Below are positions 44,122 to 53,517 of a stretch of 64,000 nt of DNA, piece by piece. Each line of letters opens with the position of its first letter. The first letter of the stretch is position 1. This DNA is from JADHOX01 sp038120515. GTDB lineage: Bacteria > Pseudomonadota > Alphaproteobacteria > Rickettsiales > JABIRX01. The position numbers and the translations under genes were made by a program. Under the pieces are notes generated by a model, which worked only from the letters and a program-made list of their open reading frames with translations, ran no database searches and was not told the DNA's origin. Where the stretch lies: the NCBI GenBank assembly GCA_038120515.1, contig JAYOLW010000005.1, positions 1 to 64,000 of the forward strand. Reading direction: 5' to 3'.

Positions 44122-45339
44122 TCACCTCAAAAACTCACCGGCTAAAAACAGCGATCCAGCAACAAGGAATAAGCTATTACCGTCATCAAGCTTCCAAACA
44201 TCATTAAAATTTTGAAATTCACCTTTAAACTCATTACCAAAAATCACTTTCAGTTCTTCTGATTTATAAAAAGGTTTCTGATGCTCGAAGTAAAAAGAAT
44301 AAAACTCAAGCTCAACTCCTCTAAATTCGTCAATAAAGGCTTTAATATCACGGTCAGTTGTTTGGTTACATAGAAGATAGATCTTTTTGTAATTCTTTTG
44401 CACCTTCTGTAGATATATAGCAATATTTTTGGCTGCTGCAATATTATGACCACCATCAAGTAATACTTTCGAATCTGGCTTTAATTGTGACAAGACAGTT
44501 TTTAAACGAATTTCCTGAAGCCGAGCCGGCCACCAAAAATAATTTTTGTAATCAACAAAAGCTCTTTTGGCCTTGTCAATACCAACTAGTGAGGTTAAAG
44601 CTGTAAAGGCAGTTCTGAAGTTATCAATTTGATGATCACCCACTAAAGGCAAATTAGCTACTTCAAGACCTTCAGAAATCTCATTAGCGTTTATTAAAGT
44701 TTTGTTATGTTTATCTGCATATTCTACAAGAAACGCCTCAACATTAGCATGCTGTTTTGATATTACAACGCCCTCAGAATTATTCATGATTGCCGCCTTC
44801 TCACCTGCAATCTCTAGGATATCATCACCTAAAAATTCCTGATGATCTACATCAATTGATGTAATGATTGAAAGAAGTTTATTCGGAAAAATATTTGTCG
44901 CATCGAGCCTGCCGCCAAGGCCAGTCTCAATCAAATTAAAATCAGCAGGAAATTGCATAAAAGCCAAAAAGGCTGCTATAGTTGTCCCCTCAAAGAAAGT
45001 TACATTTAAACCACTCCTCTGTTCGATTTGCTGACATCTTTTTAAAACCAACTCCAGATTTTGGTCGCTAATATATTTCCCATTGAGTTTAATCCTCTCA
45101 TTAAAATCAACAAGATGTGGTGAAGTGTATACATTAACGCTATAACCAAGGCTTCTAAGCATTGCCTCTAAAAATGCTATAGTAGAACCTTTACCATTTG
45201 TTCCAGCAACATGAATAACATTTTTTAAATATCGCTCAGGATGACCAACTTCTCCTGCGAAAGTCAAAACCGACTCAAGACCTAGTTTAATATTATTAAC
45301 GCCTTGGAAATTAGGCCAGAAAATTTGATTGATTTGCAT
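44122..45339 (-). CDS. folC: Bifunctional folylpolyglutamate synthase / dihydrofolate synthase FolC
   Basis: Mur-ligase-fold enzyme (405 residues) that adds glutamate to dihydropteroate and folates. Motifs: P-loop AGTNGKGSTIAFLE, YTSPHLVDFNERIKLNG, FNLIETGLGGRLDATN, and the C-terminal MurD-like domain LDGGHNIAA. It lies between the heptose operon and the divergent AsnB-like gene, with no sequence link to sugar metabolism. Confidence 0.95.
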   Translation of the reverse strand: MQINQIFWPNFQGVNNIKLGLESVLTFAGEVGHPERYLKNVIHVAGTNGKGSTIAFLEAMLRSLGYSVNVYTSPHLVDFNERIKLNGKYISDQNLELVLKRCQQIEQRSGLNVTFFEGTTIAAFLAFMQFPADFNLIETGLGGRLDATNIFPNKLLSIITSIDVDHQEFLGDDILEIAGEKAAIMNNSEGVVISKQHANVEAFLVEYADKHNKTLINANEISEGLEVANLPLVGDHQIDNFRTAFTALTSLVGIDKAKRAFVDYKNYFWWPARLQEIRLKTVLSQLKPDSKVLLDGGHNIAAAKNIAIYLQKVQKNYKKIYLLCNQTTDRDIKAFIDEFRGVELEFYSFYFEHQKPFYKSEELKVIFGNEFKGEFQNFNDVWKLDDGNSLFLVAGSLFLAGEFLR

Positions 45340-45386
45340 ATCGATATCTATTATTGAAATGATAAAATGATTTAATTAATAACATT

Positions 45387-47177
45387 ATGTCCGGTATAGC
45401 AGGCCTTTTTGGGAATATCAATGACACAAAAAAAGATCATCTGACAAATGTTTTTAATGACGCTCTAGTTGAGAGGGGGCCTGATGGTGCTGGCGAATAT
45501 TACGGACAAAATATTTTTTTATTTCATAGAAGATTAGCAATTATTGACATCGAAACAGGAGACTTTCCTTTATATTACTACGATAAAAACAATAATTTAA
45601 AATATGTCTTAATTATTGATGGTGTTATTTATAACTATTTGGAATTAAAAAAAGAATTTGAAAATTCAATATTTAAAACCAAATCTGATTGTGAAGTAGT
45701 TTTACATTTATATGAAAAATATAACACAAAATTTAATGAAAAGATTCGTGGCATGTATTCTCTTGCAATATATGACGTATCAAAAAGACAATTAATTTTG
45801 TCTATAGATCATTTTGGTATGAAGCCGCTTTATTTTAGCCTTCTTAACAATGCAACAATATTTGCATCTAATATTAAGGCAATTTTCAATTCAAAACTTT
45901 TAAACAAAGAAACGCTTCCAAACAAAACTTATGAATTACTTCAAGCTAGATTTAATTTTACCAAACAAACAATTTATAAAAATATTTATAAATTACTGCC
46001 TGGCGAAACTTTAATCTTTGAGAATAATCAAATTGTCAATAAAGACCTTAACAATATTATCGACTTGCTACTTTCAGCTAAGAAACGTAAAAGATTTGAT
46101 CCAGATAAACTTACTCAAAAGATCTCACAATCAACCAATATTCATCTCAGATCAGATAAACCAATTGGTATTTTCTTCAGAGGTAATGTTGATTCGCAAG
46201 TTTTATTATATTGGATGAAACAATTTACTCCAAACCATACTAATCTATTTACGATTAAATTCAGTGAAATTGAAGAATCACCAGAACTAAAAAAAGGCTT
46301 AGAAGCTATCAATAAATTAGGTTATAAAATTCACAAAATTGAATTTGGCGAAAAGGACTTTTGGAAATATTTAGTGCAAACAGCCAAAACTCTTGATGAG
46401 CCAATAATAGAGCCAAAAACCTTGACAAACTATAAATTATGCGAAGAAGCAAAAAAACATGTTAAAGTTATTTTAGCAAGTGAAGGCGGCGACGAGTTTT
46501 TTTCTGGTTATAAAAGACATCATAAATCTAGCTTTGTCTTTTCTCTATTTAAAAAAAACCATTTTCTAAATGGTTTATTTCCTGACAAATCATTATTTGC
46601 AATTGATTTTCCAAGTTGGCAAAAACCGATTGAACAACAACTGAAAATTTTAAAAGGTTTTCCTTGGACCAAACTTCAAATAATGCAAACTTTAGATAGT
46701 TTATTTTGGCTTCCACATATTCTGCTCGCTAAGCTAGATAAATGTTCTATGGCGAATTCTGTAGTTATCAGAACACCATTTGTTGACCAAAACCTTTCAA
46801 CTTATGCATTATCAATACCAAATAAATTTAAAGTAAAAAACAAATACTCAAAATGGTGTTTAAGACAGCATCTGGATAATCATTGGAAATATGCGGAAGC
46901 ATTTAGAAAAACTTATGTTCAAAAAATTCCATTTTATCAATGGCTAGATAGAAGACGTCCATTTATCATTGATTATCTCAGCCATCATAACGCATTTGAT
47001 GGAATTTTTAATCGCCAGAAATTTGACTCTTTTATTCAAAAATTTTCTCAAAAGCATGAAATGGCAATTTTTGGACTGATATTTTATAGCCTATGGTATG
47101 ATCATCATATCCAAAACATAGATATCGATATTGATAATGATTTAGTAAATCATATTAATTTGCTAAATGACTTTTAA
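45387..47177 (+). CDS. Asparagine synthetase (AsnB)-like protein with degenerate catalytic sites
   Basis: The 596-residue layout (N-terminal Ntn-hydrolase domain, C-terminal synthetase domain) matches AsnB, yet key residues differ. The N-terminal nucleophile Cys2 is Ser (start MSGIAGLFG). The ATP-binding PP-loop SGGxDS is R265-G-N-V-D-S270. Other family elements remain (LFHRRLAIID, ASEGGDEFFSGYKR, SMANSVVIRTPFVD). It should lack glutaminase activity and probably normal ATP pyrophosphatase activity. AsnB paralogues in glycan loci are sometimes amidotransferases; this one may be a pseudoenzyme or act differently. It is not frameshifted. Divergent from folC. Confidence 0.9.
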   Translation: MSGIAGLFGNINDTKKDHLTNVFNDALVERGPDGAGEYYGQNIFLFHRRLAIIDIETGDFPLYYYDKNNNLKYVLIIDGVIYNYLELKKEFENSIFKTKSDCEVVLHLYEKYNTKFNEKIRGMYSLAIYDVSKRQLILSIDHFGMKPLYFSLLNNATIFASNIKAIFNSKLLNKETLPNKTYELLQARFNFTKQTIYKNIYKLLPGETLIFENNQIVNKDLNNIIDLLLSAKKRKRFDPDKLTQKISQSTNIHLRSDKPIGIFFRGNVDSQVLLYWMKQFTPNHTNLFTIKFSEIEESPELKKGLEAINKLGYKIHKIEFGEKDFWKYLVQTAKTLDEPIIEPKTLTNYKLCEEAKKHVKVILASEGGDEFFSGYKRHHKSSFVFSLFKKNHFLNGLFPDKSLFAIDFPSWQKPIEQQLKILKGFPWTKLQIMQTLDSLFWLPHILLAKLDKCSMANSVVIRTPFVDQNLSTYALSIPNKFKVKNKYSKWCLRQHLDNHWKYAEAFRKTYVQKIPFYQWLDRRRPFIIDYLSHHNAFDGIFNRQKFDSFIQKFSQKHEMAIFGLIFYSLWYDHHIQNIDIDIDNDLVNHINLLNDF

Positions 47178-47180
47178 ATA

Positions 47181-47450
47181 TTACCTATATTGTCTCCTAT
47201 AGTCTCTTCTATCTTGTCGATAATCTCGTCTTTCTTCTGGTATAGTTTCAAATCCACGATCATATTCTTCATCATGAATTCTATCGGATCTTAAATCACG
47301 CCTTTCTTCAACATTTTCCCTAATATAACCATCAGGATCATAATATTCATCAGACACATCATCAATATTATTGTCATCTTCCTGCACTTCTGCCGCATAT
47401 ACTTGAGATGAAAATAATAAACATATCAATACGATTCTAATAATATTCAT
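47181..47450 (-). CDS. Small exported protein, acidic centre and Arg/Tyr-rich end
   Basis: ATG at 47450 gives 89 residues: a signal peptide (MNIIRIVLICLLFSSQVYAAE, cleaved after AYAA-type site), an acidic segment (EDDNNIDDVSDEYYDPDG), and a C-terminal half with repeated ERRD/DRRDY elements, including ERRDYRQDRRDYRRQYR. No family is recognised. The next gene on the same strand encodes another small secreted acidic protein. TTG at 47459 is an alternative start. Confidence 0.6.
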   Translation of the reverse strand: MNIIRIVLICLLFSSQVYAAEVQEDDNNIDDVSDEYYDPDGYIRENVEERRDLRSDRIHDEEYDRGFETIPEERRDYRQDRRDYRRQYR

Positions 47451-47540
47451 AAAACACAACTTACTAAAAAATTATTATATAATTTATAAGATTTATTTTA
47501 TGTTTTTGAGTAATTTGAAATAATAAATTCTTGTATAATA

Positions 47541-47798
47541 TCATTCATAATCATTATTAAATCTATCTGCTTCAAATAATTCTTCATTTTTAGAATCTTC
47601 ATCAATAGTTTCATCTTCTTCATATACTAACTCAGAATTTAAACTATTTTCAAAAGGATCATGATAAAAACCATTTTCAAAATCTTCATCAAAATACTCT
47701 TGACTCACTAGGTCTTCATTTTCAAATTGCTGCTGAAGCTTATTTGCGAATGAACTACCGATAAGCATAAATAATATCACCGATACTTTATAAAACAT
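47541..47798 (-). CDS. Small exported acidic protein
   Basis: An 85-residue protein with a signal peptide (MFYKVSVILFMLIGSSFA) and a strongly acidic, aromatic-rich mature part (EYFDEDFENGFYHDPFEN, YEEDETIDEDS). No cysteine, no recognised family. It is 82 bp upstream of the other small secreted gene and has a similar composition (repeated D/E with Y/F), so the pair may share function or origin. Confidence 0.55.
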   Translation of the reverse strand: MFYKVSVILFMLIGSSFANKLQQQFENEDLVSQEYFDEDFENGFYHDPFENSLNSELVYEEDETIDEDSKNEELFEADRFNNDYE

Positions 47799-47901
47799 AT
47801 CTAAACCTTAATATTATTTCAGATATTATCATATTTTGTAGAGTTTTTAAATAACTTTGTTACAATACTGCAATGGTTTTATCAAATTTGAAAATTTATT
47901 T

Positions 47902-49104
47902 ATGAGCAGGACTAATCACTCAATTGAAGCAAACAATCATTTACAATTATTAATAGCAGAGCTTAAGAATGGGCCACAAGCAAACCCTAGAAAGGTAGAA
48001 AAATTGATCAAATATTCCCTTCAAGTGGTAATAACAAAACAAGAATATTATGATCTAATTAAAACTGCACTAAATTGCAAATGCGCTGCTACAATAGTAA
48101 ACATCCTCTTGGCTGATGTTAAACAAGACAAATCTATCCTAACTGATATATTCCACCAAGAGCTAAAAAAAGGATCAGATGCTAATATTGAATATATACA
48201 AATATTTCTTTATAGAGGTGTAGTTATTATCAACGATGGATATATTGCATCAAATAACACCTTACAAATAGCGCTAACAAATAACTGCTCAGCCAATATA
48301 ATAAAGCTACTTCTTGAACAAGGTGCAATAATAGATAATAGTAAGAGAGGGAACTCATCAATTGACCAAGCATTATATTGGCGATGTGATTTTGCCACCA
48401 TTCAGATTCTATTTCAACATGGTGCATTAGTTACTAACCAAACTGAAGTTAGAGAAATCACTGAAACTAGCCTTCATTTGGCAATTGAACATAGTCATTC
48501 ATTTGAAACAATAGAAATTCTGCTGCAAAATAGGGCATTATTAGTAACAAATACCAGAAACCCTTATGAAACCACTTTATCTTTTGTCTTAAGGAAAAAG
48601 TCGGATTTAAGAATTTTAGAGTTATTTAACAGCTTTTCTCCTGATTTTGTAAAAGATTCAGATCGTACAGGTAAATACTGTCTTATTAACCAACTCTTTG
48701 AAATCCACCGTGTCAATTTAGGATATAACCCTCAGGTTAATCATATCTTAGAATTTTTACTCGATTCTGGCGCAAGACCTTGCAATGATATTGATAATAA
48801 TAGTTTAGATATTGCTTTAAAGTATAATGCATTTCATGAGATTATGACAATGCTTCAAACCTATGGTGCTAAATCAACAAAAAGCTTCATGCCTAAAGAG
48901 CAATGTACTATTGAGCCTGATCGTACAAACAATGACCATTATGAAGAAGAGTTTATTGAACAATGTCAGAAAAGTGATGATAAGCCTCCAACTAAGGATA
49001 AAGAATTAGACCCAAAGGCTAGTTCATCATGCTCAGATTTTAGATATCGTTATCATGAAAGAGCATCTATAGAAGTAAAAAATTTAGGCTCACACTCTCT
49101 CTAA
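47902..49104 (+). CDS. Ankyrin-repeat protein
   Basis: From the ATG at 47902 the protein is 400 residues. Consecutive ankyrin-like units appear at about residues 95-130, 135-165, 170-205 and 210-245 (for example NNTLQIALTNNCSANIIKLLLEQGAIID and TSLHLAIEHSHSFETIEILLQNRALL), with further degenerate copies before and after. The C-terminal ~60 residues are charged and disordered. Ankyrin proteins in intracellular alphaproteobacteria are often secreted effectors that bind host proteins, but no secretion signal is visible. A TTG at 47857 could extend the start by 15 residues. Confidence 0.85.
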   Translation: MSRTNHSIEANNHLQLLIAELKNGPQANPRKVEKLIKYSLQVVITKQEYYDLIKTALNCKCAATIVNILLADVKQDKSILTDIFHQELKKGSDANIEYIQIFLYRGVVIINDGYIASNNTLQIALTNNCSANIIKLLLEQGAIIDNSKRGNSSIDQALYWRCDFATIQILFQHGALVTNQTEVREITETSLHLAIEHSHSFETIEILLQNRALLVTNTRNPYETTLSFVLRKKSDLRILELFNSFSPDFVKDSDRTGKYCLINQLFEIHRVNLGYNPQVNHILEFLLDSGARPCNDIDNNSLDIALKYNAFHEIMTMLQTYGAKSTKSFMPKEQCTIEPDRTNNDHYEEEFIEQCQKSDDKPPTKDKELDPKASSSCSDFRYRYHERASIEVKNLGSHSL

Positions 49105-49113
49105 CATCTTAAA

Positions 49114-50304
49114 TTACTCAAATATATTACTTCCAGTTGCAACAGAATCAGTAACTATTTGATTAGTTCGAGCTATTTCAAAACCTTCATTAATAAGAGC
49201 TGAAAGTAATTTAGTAAAATTAACTTTTTGATCTGCTGCTTCCCATAAATAATACGCAAAAGAACCAGGCAATGGATTAATCTCATTCAACCAAATCTCT
49301 CCAGTTTTACTATTACATAAGAAATCAATTCTTGGCGCCCCGGTTCCGGAAATAATATTAAAAGCTTTTATAGCATAATCATGAATTTTAGCTTTTAGAT
49401 CTTCTGTCAATTCCACTGGGTTCGTATCGCGCTTCAGTGATGCCATTCCCATTGAGCTTGGTACTGATAATTTCGCTTTACGATTTTTACCATTTAAATA
49501 TTTGGTTTTAAAATCAAGTAGATCTCCTGAGCTAATTGGTTTTTCAATTGCAGATAAAACATCTTCACCTAATGCCTTACTAATTGATATGTTAAACTCA
49601 ATAAGATTTTCGACATATGGCTCAATTAAAATTTGATAATCAATTTTAAATATTTCAATAATAGCAGATTTTAACTGCTTTTCATTACGAACGACATTAA
49701 CACCAATCGAACTTCCTAAATTACATGGTTTTACACATAAAGGATAACCAAGTGTAACTTGTTTTAAGTAATGTTCTAAATCAAGAAATTCATCTTTATT
49801 ATTTCTAATTAATAGATTGCTTGGCAAAACGTTAATTCCAGAATTCTTTAGTAATTCTTTTGTTAGAAATTTATTCATGACAATTTTAGAGGCCATAGCT
49901 CTTGGACCTGTATAAGGAATATTTAAAAATTCCAACAGACCTACAAACGCACCATCTTCACCACTACCACCATGAAATGCTGGCATTGCAATATCAAAAT
50001 CGATATTTCTAGATTTCTTGAAAAGTGAATTTTTAACCACTGAAAGCGAAGGTGAGCCAGTAACTGGATTTGTTGTAATATTTACATTATCAATCTTGTT
50101 TTTTGTCGCCTCAGACAAATAATAATTTTCTCGTTTTAAGAGTTCAATACCTGTGTAAAACTTATTACTTTTATCAGCATAAACAGGTATTACTTCATAT
50201 TTTACAGAATCAATTGCGGCTGCAACTGATAAAGCTGTAATAATTGAAATATCATGTTCAGGGGAATTACCACCAAAAAACAATGCAACTTTTTGTTTAT
50301 CCAT
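49114..50304 (-). CDS. ddl: D-alanine--D-alanine ligase family protein
   Basis: ATP-grasp ligase with the N-terminal LFFGGNSPEHDISIITALSV, AFHGGSGEDGAFVGLLEFLNIPYTG, ATP-binding KPCNLGSSIGV and EPYVENLIEFNISI, and the C-terminal metal site APRIDFLCNSKTGEIWLNEINPLPGSFAYYLWE. The last segment (NEINPLPGS rather than the usual NxxPGxT) and 396 residues place it in a divergent branch, so the second substrate may not be D-Ala. The gene is flanked by the ankyrin protein (convergent) and an ABC-F gene. Confidence 0.87.
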   Translation of the reverse strand: MDKQKVALFFGGNSPEHDISIITALSVAAAIDSVKYEVIPVYADKSNKFYTGIELLKRENYYLSEATKNKIDNVNITTNPVTGSPSLSVVKNSLFKKSRNIDFDIAMPAFHGGSGEDGAFVGLLEFLNIPYTGPRAMASKIVMNKFLTKELLKNSGINVLPSNLLIRNNKDEFLDLEHYLKQVTLGYPLCVKPCNLGSSIGVNVVRNEKQLKSAIIEIFKIDYQILIEPYVENLIEFNISISKALGEDVLSAIEKPISSGDLLDFKTKYLNGKNRKAKLSVPSSMGMASLKRDTNPVELTEDLKAKIHDYAIKAFNIISGTGAPRIDFLCNSKTGEIWLNEINPLPGSFAYYLWEAADQKVNFTKLLSALINEGFEIARTNQIVTDSVATGSNIFE

Positions 50305-50364
50305 AATAATTATCTGTAAAACAATTTTTTCCCAAATTTATTGATAAGAAAGCTACAATCAAGA

Positions 50365-51855
50365 TTAAATATCTTTCCAGCCAATTTTCTTAAGGAAAGT
50401 TTGATAATCACGATCATACATAAACACTTTGCCTTCATCATAAACTATAAGTTTATTTGCAATTTTTTTAAGAAAATATTCATCATGCGTAACCATAACA
50501 ACTGCGCCAGAGAAATTATCTACAGCATTCATTAAAGCTTCTGCTGACTCCATATCTAAATGGTTTGTTGGCTCATCGAGAAATAACAAATTTACAGGTT
50601 TAAGCAAAATTTTTCCAAGCATAACACGGCTTTTTTCACCACCTGAAAGCACTGAGATTTTTTTGTGAGCCAAATCACCCGAAAACATCACATGCGAGCA
50701 TGTCCTTCTGACGTTACCAATTGGCGCCTCAGGATCACTTGTTTGAATTTCTTCGCAAATCGACAATTTAGGATTTAATCGATCAATATTCATTTGCCCA
50801 AAATACCCTGCTTTAACTTTATCATGATAATTAATTGATCCATTTTGTGCAGAAATTTCTTTAGCTAAAAGTTTAAGTAAAGTTGATTTTCCTTTTCCAT
50901 TTTTACCAATAACACAAATTTTATCACCCTGATTTACTGCAAATGATAAATCCTTAATTAAGGTTCCTGTTGCTTCATAACCAAATGTCAAACCATTTAC
51001 TTTCATGAGGCTTTCTTTACTTTCATATGGTTTATAATTAAACTGAAAATCTAAGGTTTCAACATCACTTAACTTTTCCATAACACCTTGTCTTTCTAGG
51101 GCCTTAATCTTTGACTGGGCTCGACTTGCCTGACTTGCCTTGGATTTAAATCTATCTATCCATTCTTGAGTTTTTTGCCTTTCTCTTTCTTGATTTACCC
51201 TGGTTTTCTCATAGATCTCTTCCTCCTGAGCAATCTGCTCTTTAATTTTTTTGGTATTACCAGGAATTTTTCTAAATTGCCCTCTATGAATATTTAAGGT
51301 GTGAGTAATGATGCTATCCATGAAAACACGATCATGCGTAATGAGAATCAATTCACCTTCCCAATCTTGTAAAAATTTCTTGAGCCATTTAGTCGAGTGA
51401 ATATCAAGATAATTGGTCGGCTCATCTAGTAATAATAACTCAGGTTCATCCAATAATAATTTCGCTAAATTTATCTTTACCTGGAAACCACCTGAGAATT
51501 CTTTAGGATCTTTTTGCATTTCTTCATCAGAAAATCCAAGACCCTGAAGAATCATTTCACCTTTCCAAACTTCAAACTCTCTATCTTCTGATAAAACACT
51601 AGCAACCTCATCTATTACAGTTGGATACGAAAAACTTAAATGTTGTTGTAAATAACCAATACGATAATTATTTGAAATCTCAACTTTGCCTAAATCTGGT
51701 TCCTGCATACCAAGCAATATCTTGAGGAATGTAGATTTACCACTACCATTCCTCCCTATTAATCCAATTTTCTCACCAGGATTAAAATGGATATTTACAT
51801 CTTCAAAAATTTGTTGGCCATGAAATGCAATTGCTAGATCTTTTACTCTTATCAT
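50365..51855 (-). CDS. ABC-F family ATPase
   Basis: Two ABC domains and no membrane segments: Walker A GRNGSGKST and GKNGKGKST, signatures FSGGFQVK and LSGGEKSR, Walker B LLLDEPTNYLD and LFLDEPTNHLD. The charged linker between domains is the P-site interaction motif of ABC-F translation factors. At about 496 residues the size is in the Uup/YbiT range. It presumably acts on the ribosome. ATG at 51855 follows TTAGG; TTG at 51879 would add eight residues. Confidence 0.92.
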   Translation of the reverse strand: MIRVKDLAIAFHGQQIFEDVNIHFNPGEKIGLIGRNGSGKSTFLKILLGMQEPDLGKVEISNNYRIGYLQQHLSFSYPTVIDEVASVLSEDREFEVWKGEMILQGLGFSDEEMQKDPKEFSGGFQVKINLAKLLLDEPELLLLDEPTNYLDIHSTKWLKKFLQDWEGELILITHDRVFMDSIITHTLNIHRGQFRKIPGNTKKIKEQIAQEEEIYEKTRVNQERERQKTQEWIDRFKSKASQASRAQSKIKALERQGVMEKLSDVETLDFQFNYKPYESKESLMKVNGLTFGYEATGTLIKDLSFAVNQGDKICVIGKNGKGKSTLLKLLAKEISAQNGSINYHDKVKAGYFGQMNIDRLNPKLSICEEIQTSDPEAPIGNVRRTCSHVMFSGDLAHKKISVLSGGEKSRVMLGKILLKPVNLLFLDEPTNHLDMESAEALMNAVDNFSGAVVMVTHDEYFLKKIANKLIVYDEGKVFMYDRDYQTFLKKIGWKDI

Positions 51856-51912
51856 CCTAATCAAATAATAGTTCGGCAACTATATTAACATCAAGAACTG
51901 ATATTTACAGAA

Positions 51913-52428
51913 TTAATTTATAAATAATGCCTGCGCTGTTGCATTAATCACTGCAGCAATTCTAATAGCATGTTGTATAGTTGGTTTATTTACACCACCC
52001 GCTATAATTTGCTTAACATGTGAATCTATGCACAGGCCACAACCATTAATAGCAGAAACAGAAAGCGAATATAATTCAAAATCTATCTTATCAATACCAG
52101 GATTTGCCATTGCATTCATACGAAGCTTAGCTGAAAGCTTGCCAAAATCTTCATCACTTACCAAATGCACAAATCGATAATATACATTATTCATAGCCAT
52201 AATAGTTGCCGCAGTTTGTGCAGCCTTTACTTCCGCTTCTGTTAATATATCACCAGAATGAGCAAAAATATAATTTATGATATTGTGATCTTTAACAGCA
52301 TAAGCACAGGAAAGAGCAATTGCGTAAATTTGATTTTTGTTGAGTTTTGACTCAGGATCATCACGAAGTACAGCCCCTAAGTTAAGTTTGATATCTTTTG
52401 CATAATCTTGAAATTCAATTGTAGACAT
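51913..52428 (-). CDS. ahpD: Alkyl hydroperoxide reductase AhpD
   Basis: A 171-residue carboxymuconolactone-decarboxylase-fold protein with the redox centre C130-G-L-C133 and H137, the positions known from Mycobacterium tuberculosis AhpD. AhpD re-reduces AhpC. It follows ahpC on the same strand by 58 bases, and the divergent oxyR gene is 1 kb away, so it is probably peroxide-induced. The ATG at 52428 is preferred over an upstream start at 52473. Confidence 0.94.
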   Translation of the reverse strand: MSTIEFQDYAKDIKLNLGAVLRDDPESKLNKNQIYAIALSCAYAVKDHNIINYIFAHSGDILTEAEVKAAQTAATIMAMNNVYYRFVHLVSDEDFGKLSAKLRMNAMANPGIDKIDFELYSLSVSAINGCGLCIDSHVKQIIAGGVNKPTIQHAIRIAAVINATAQALFIN

Positions 52429-52486
52429 AATAAAAAATGAAGAGAGGTTATAATGTGGGTAAAAATTACCCACATATTATATTAGT

Positions 52487-53035
52487 TTATAGCTGAATGG
52501 TTTCGTCACCCTTTTTCCAGTTGCAAGGACATAATTCATCGGTTTGCAATGCATCCAAAACTCTTAATACTTCATTTGGATTTCTACCAACATTCAAATC
52601 CGTAACCGAAACGAATCTAACAATACCGTCAGGATCAATTATAAAAGTAGCTCTATTCGCGACTAATGCTGATTTTGAGATAATGCCTAATTCATTTGCT
52701 AGAACACCACCAACATCTGCAAGCATCGGAATTGGTAAATCTTTTAGCTCAGACTGATGTTTTTTCCAGGCAAGATGGACAAATTCACTATCAGTACTTG
52801 CTCCAAGCAATACTGCATCACGATCGGCAAATTCTTCATGCAAATTTGCAAATGCTACAATCTCAGTTGGGCAAACAAAGGTAAAGTCTTTTGGCCAGAA
52901 AAAAATCACCTGCCACTTTCCTTTATAGCTATTATTATTTACATCAATAAAAGCTTCATTGATTGAGTTTGGGTATGCACCCGGCTTAACAGCTTTTAAA
53001 GAGAAAGCTGGAAACTGATCACCAATTGTTAACAT
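52487..53035 (-). CDS. ahpC: Peroxiredoxin AhpC
   Basis: A 182-residue 2-Cys peroxiredoxin: peroxidatic C55 in the FVCPTE motif, DPDGIVRFVSVTD, and a C-terminal resolving region C169-P-C171 (DELCPCNWKKGDE). It reduces hydrogen and alkyl peroxides using AhpD. ATG at 53035 lies one base after the stop of the small membrane protein upstream; a TTG-type start at 53083 would overlap that gene and is not needed. The small membrane gene, ahpC and ahpD read as one operon. Confidence 0.96.
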   Translation of the reverse strand: MLTIGDQFPAFSLKAVKPGAYPNSINEAFIDVNNNSYKGKWQVIFFWPKDFTFVCPTEIVAFANLHEEFADRDAVLLGASTDSEFVHLAWKKHQSELKDLPIPMLADVGGVLANELGIISKSALVANRATFIIDPDGIVRFVSVTDLNVGRNPNEVLRVLDALQTDELCPCNWKKGDETIQL

Positions 53036-53036
53036 A

Positions 53037-53288
53037 TTATTTTTTACCTTCTTTTTCTTCTCGTTTTGATATACCATTACCACTTACATAACCAGCAATA
53101 ATACCAACCATACCAGTGATACTCATTTGTAATAATTCAACTACTGAATCATCTATTGGTCTATTTTCTTTTAACGCAACATAATAATCACCAATTGTGA
53201 TAATTGCTAATAAGATTAATAGTCCACCAACCATTAAAGCAATGGTCCAGTCTTTTACTTTTTGAGAATATTCTCTTCCATTTAACAT
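53037..53288 (-). CDS. Small membrane protein in the ahpC operon
   Basis: An 83-residue protein with two predicted membrane segments (about residues 13-34 and 55-70) and a basic C-terminus (SKREEKEGKK). A good ribosome site GAGGAG precedes the ATG at 53288. Its stop is one base before the ahpC start. No family is recognised; holin- or small-regulator-like layouts are possible. A role linked to peroxide defence is guessed from context. Confidence 0.7.
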   Translation of the reverse strand: MLNGREYSQKVKDWTIALMVGGLLILLAIITIGDYYVALKENRPIDDSVVELLQMSITGMVGIIAGYVSGNGISKREEKEGKK

Positions 53289-53294
53289 ATTATT

Positions 53295-53387
53295 TTACTC
53301 CTCAATTTGTGCGTTTCTTTTTCTATGGCCGNNNNNNNNNNAAAGTGAGATGAATAATAGAATATCTGCTATAACAATTGTTAACAT
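53295..53387 (-). CDS. Small membrane ORF interrupted by the assembly gap
   Basis: From ATG at 53387 the minus strand encodes MLTIVIADILLFISL, then the 10-N gap, then GHRKRNAQIEE and a TAA stop at 53295. With exactly 10 Ns the frame is kept (30 residues), giving a hydrophobic start and a basic/polar end, typical of a tiny membrane protein. Its stop region (GAGGAGTAA) is also the ribosome site of the next gene. The N count may be arbitrary, so the true length is unknown. Confidence 0.35.
   Translation of the reverse strand: MLTIVIADILLFISLXXXXGHRKRNAQIEE
53332..53341. other. Assembly gap (10 Ns)
   Basis: Ten undetermined bases between the small membrane genes upstream of ahpC. Gaps of 10 Ns are often placeholders, so the real distance and any missing sequence are unknown. 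Confidence 0.95.
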
Positions 53388-53517
53388 ATTATTTAAGTAA
53401 TTTTAATTATTAATTAATAAATTTTATAATTATTTTATCTAAGAAAGATAATATTTTATTGTTATTATTTCTATAAGTATTACTTATGATATAGCATATA
53501 TTTAATAATTATTGGTT

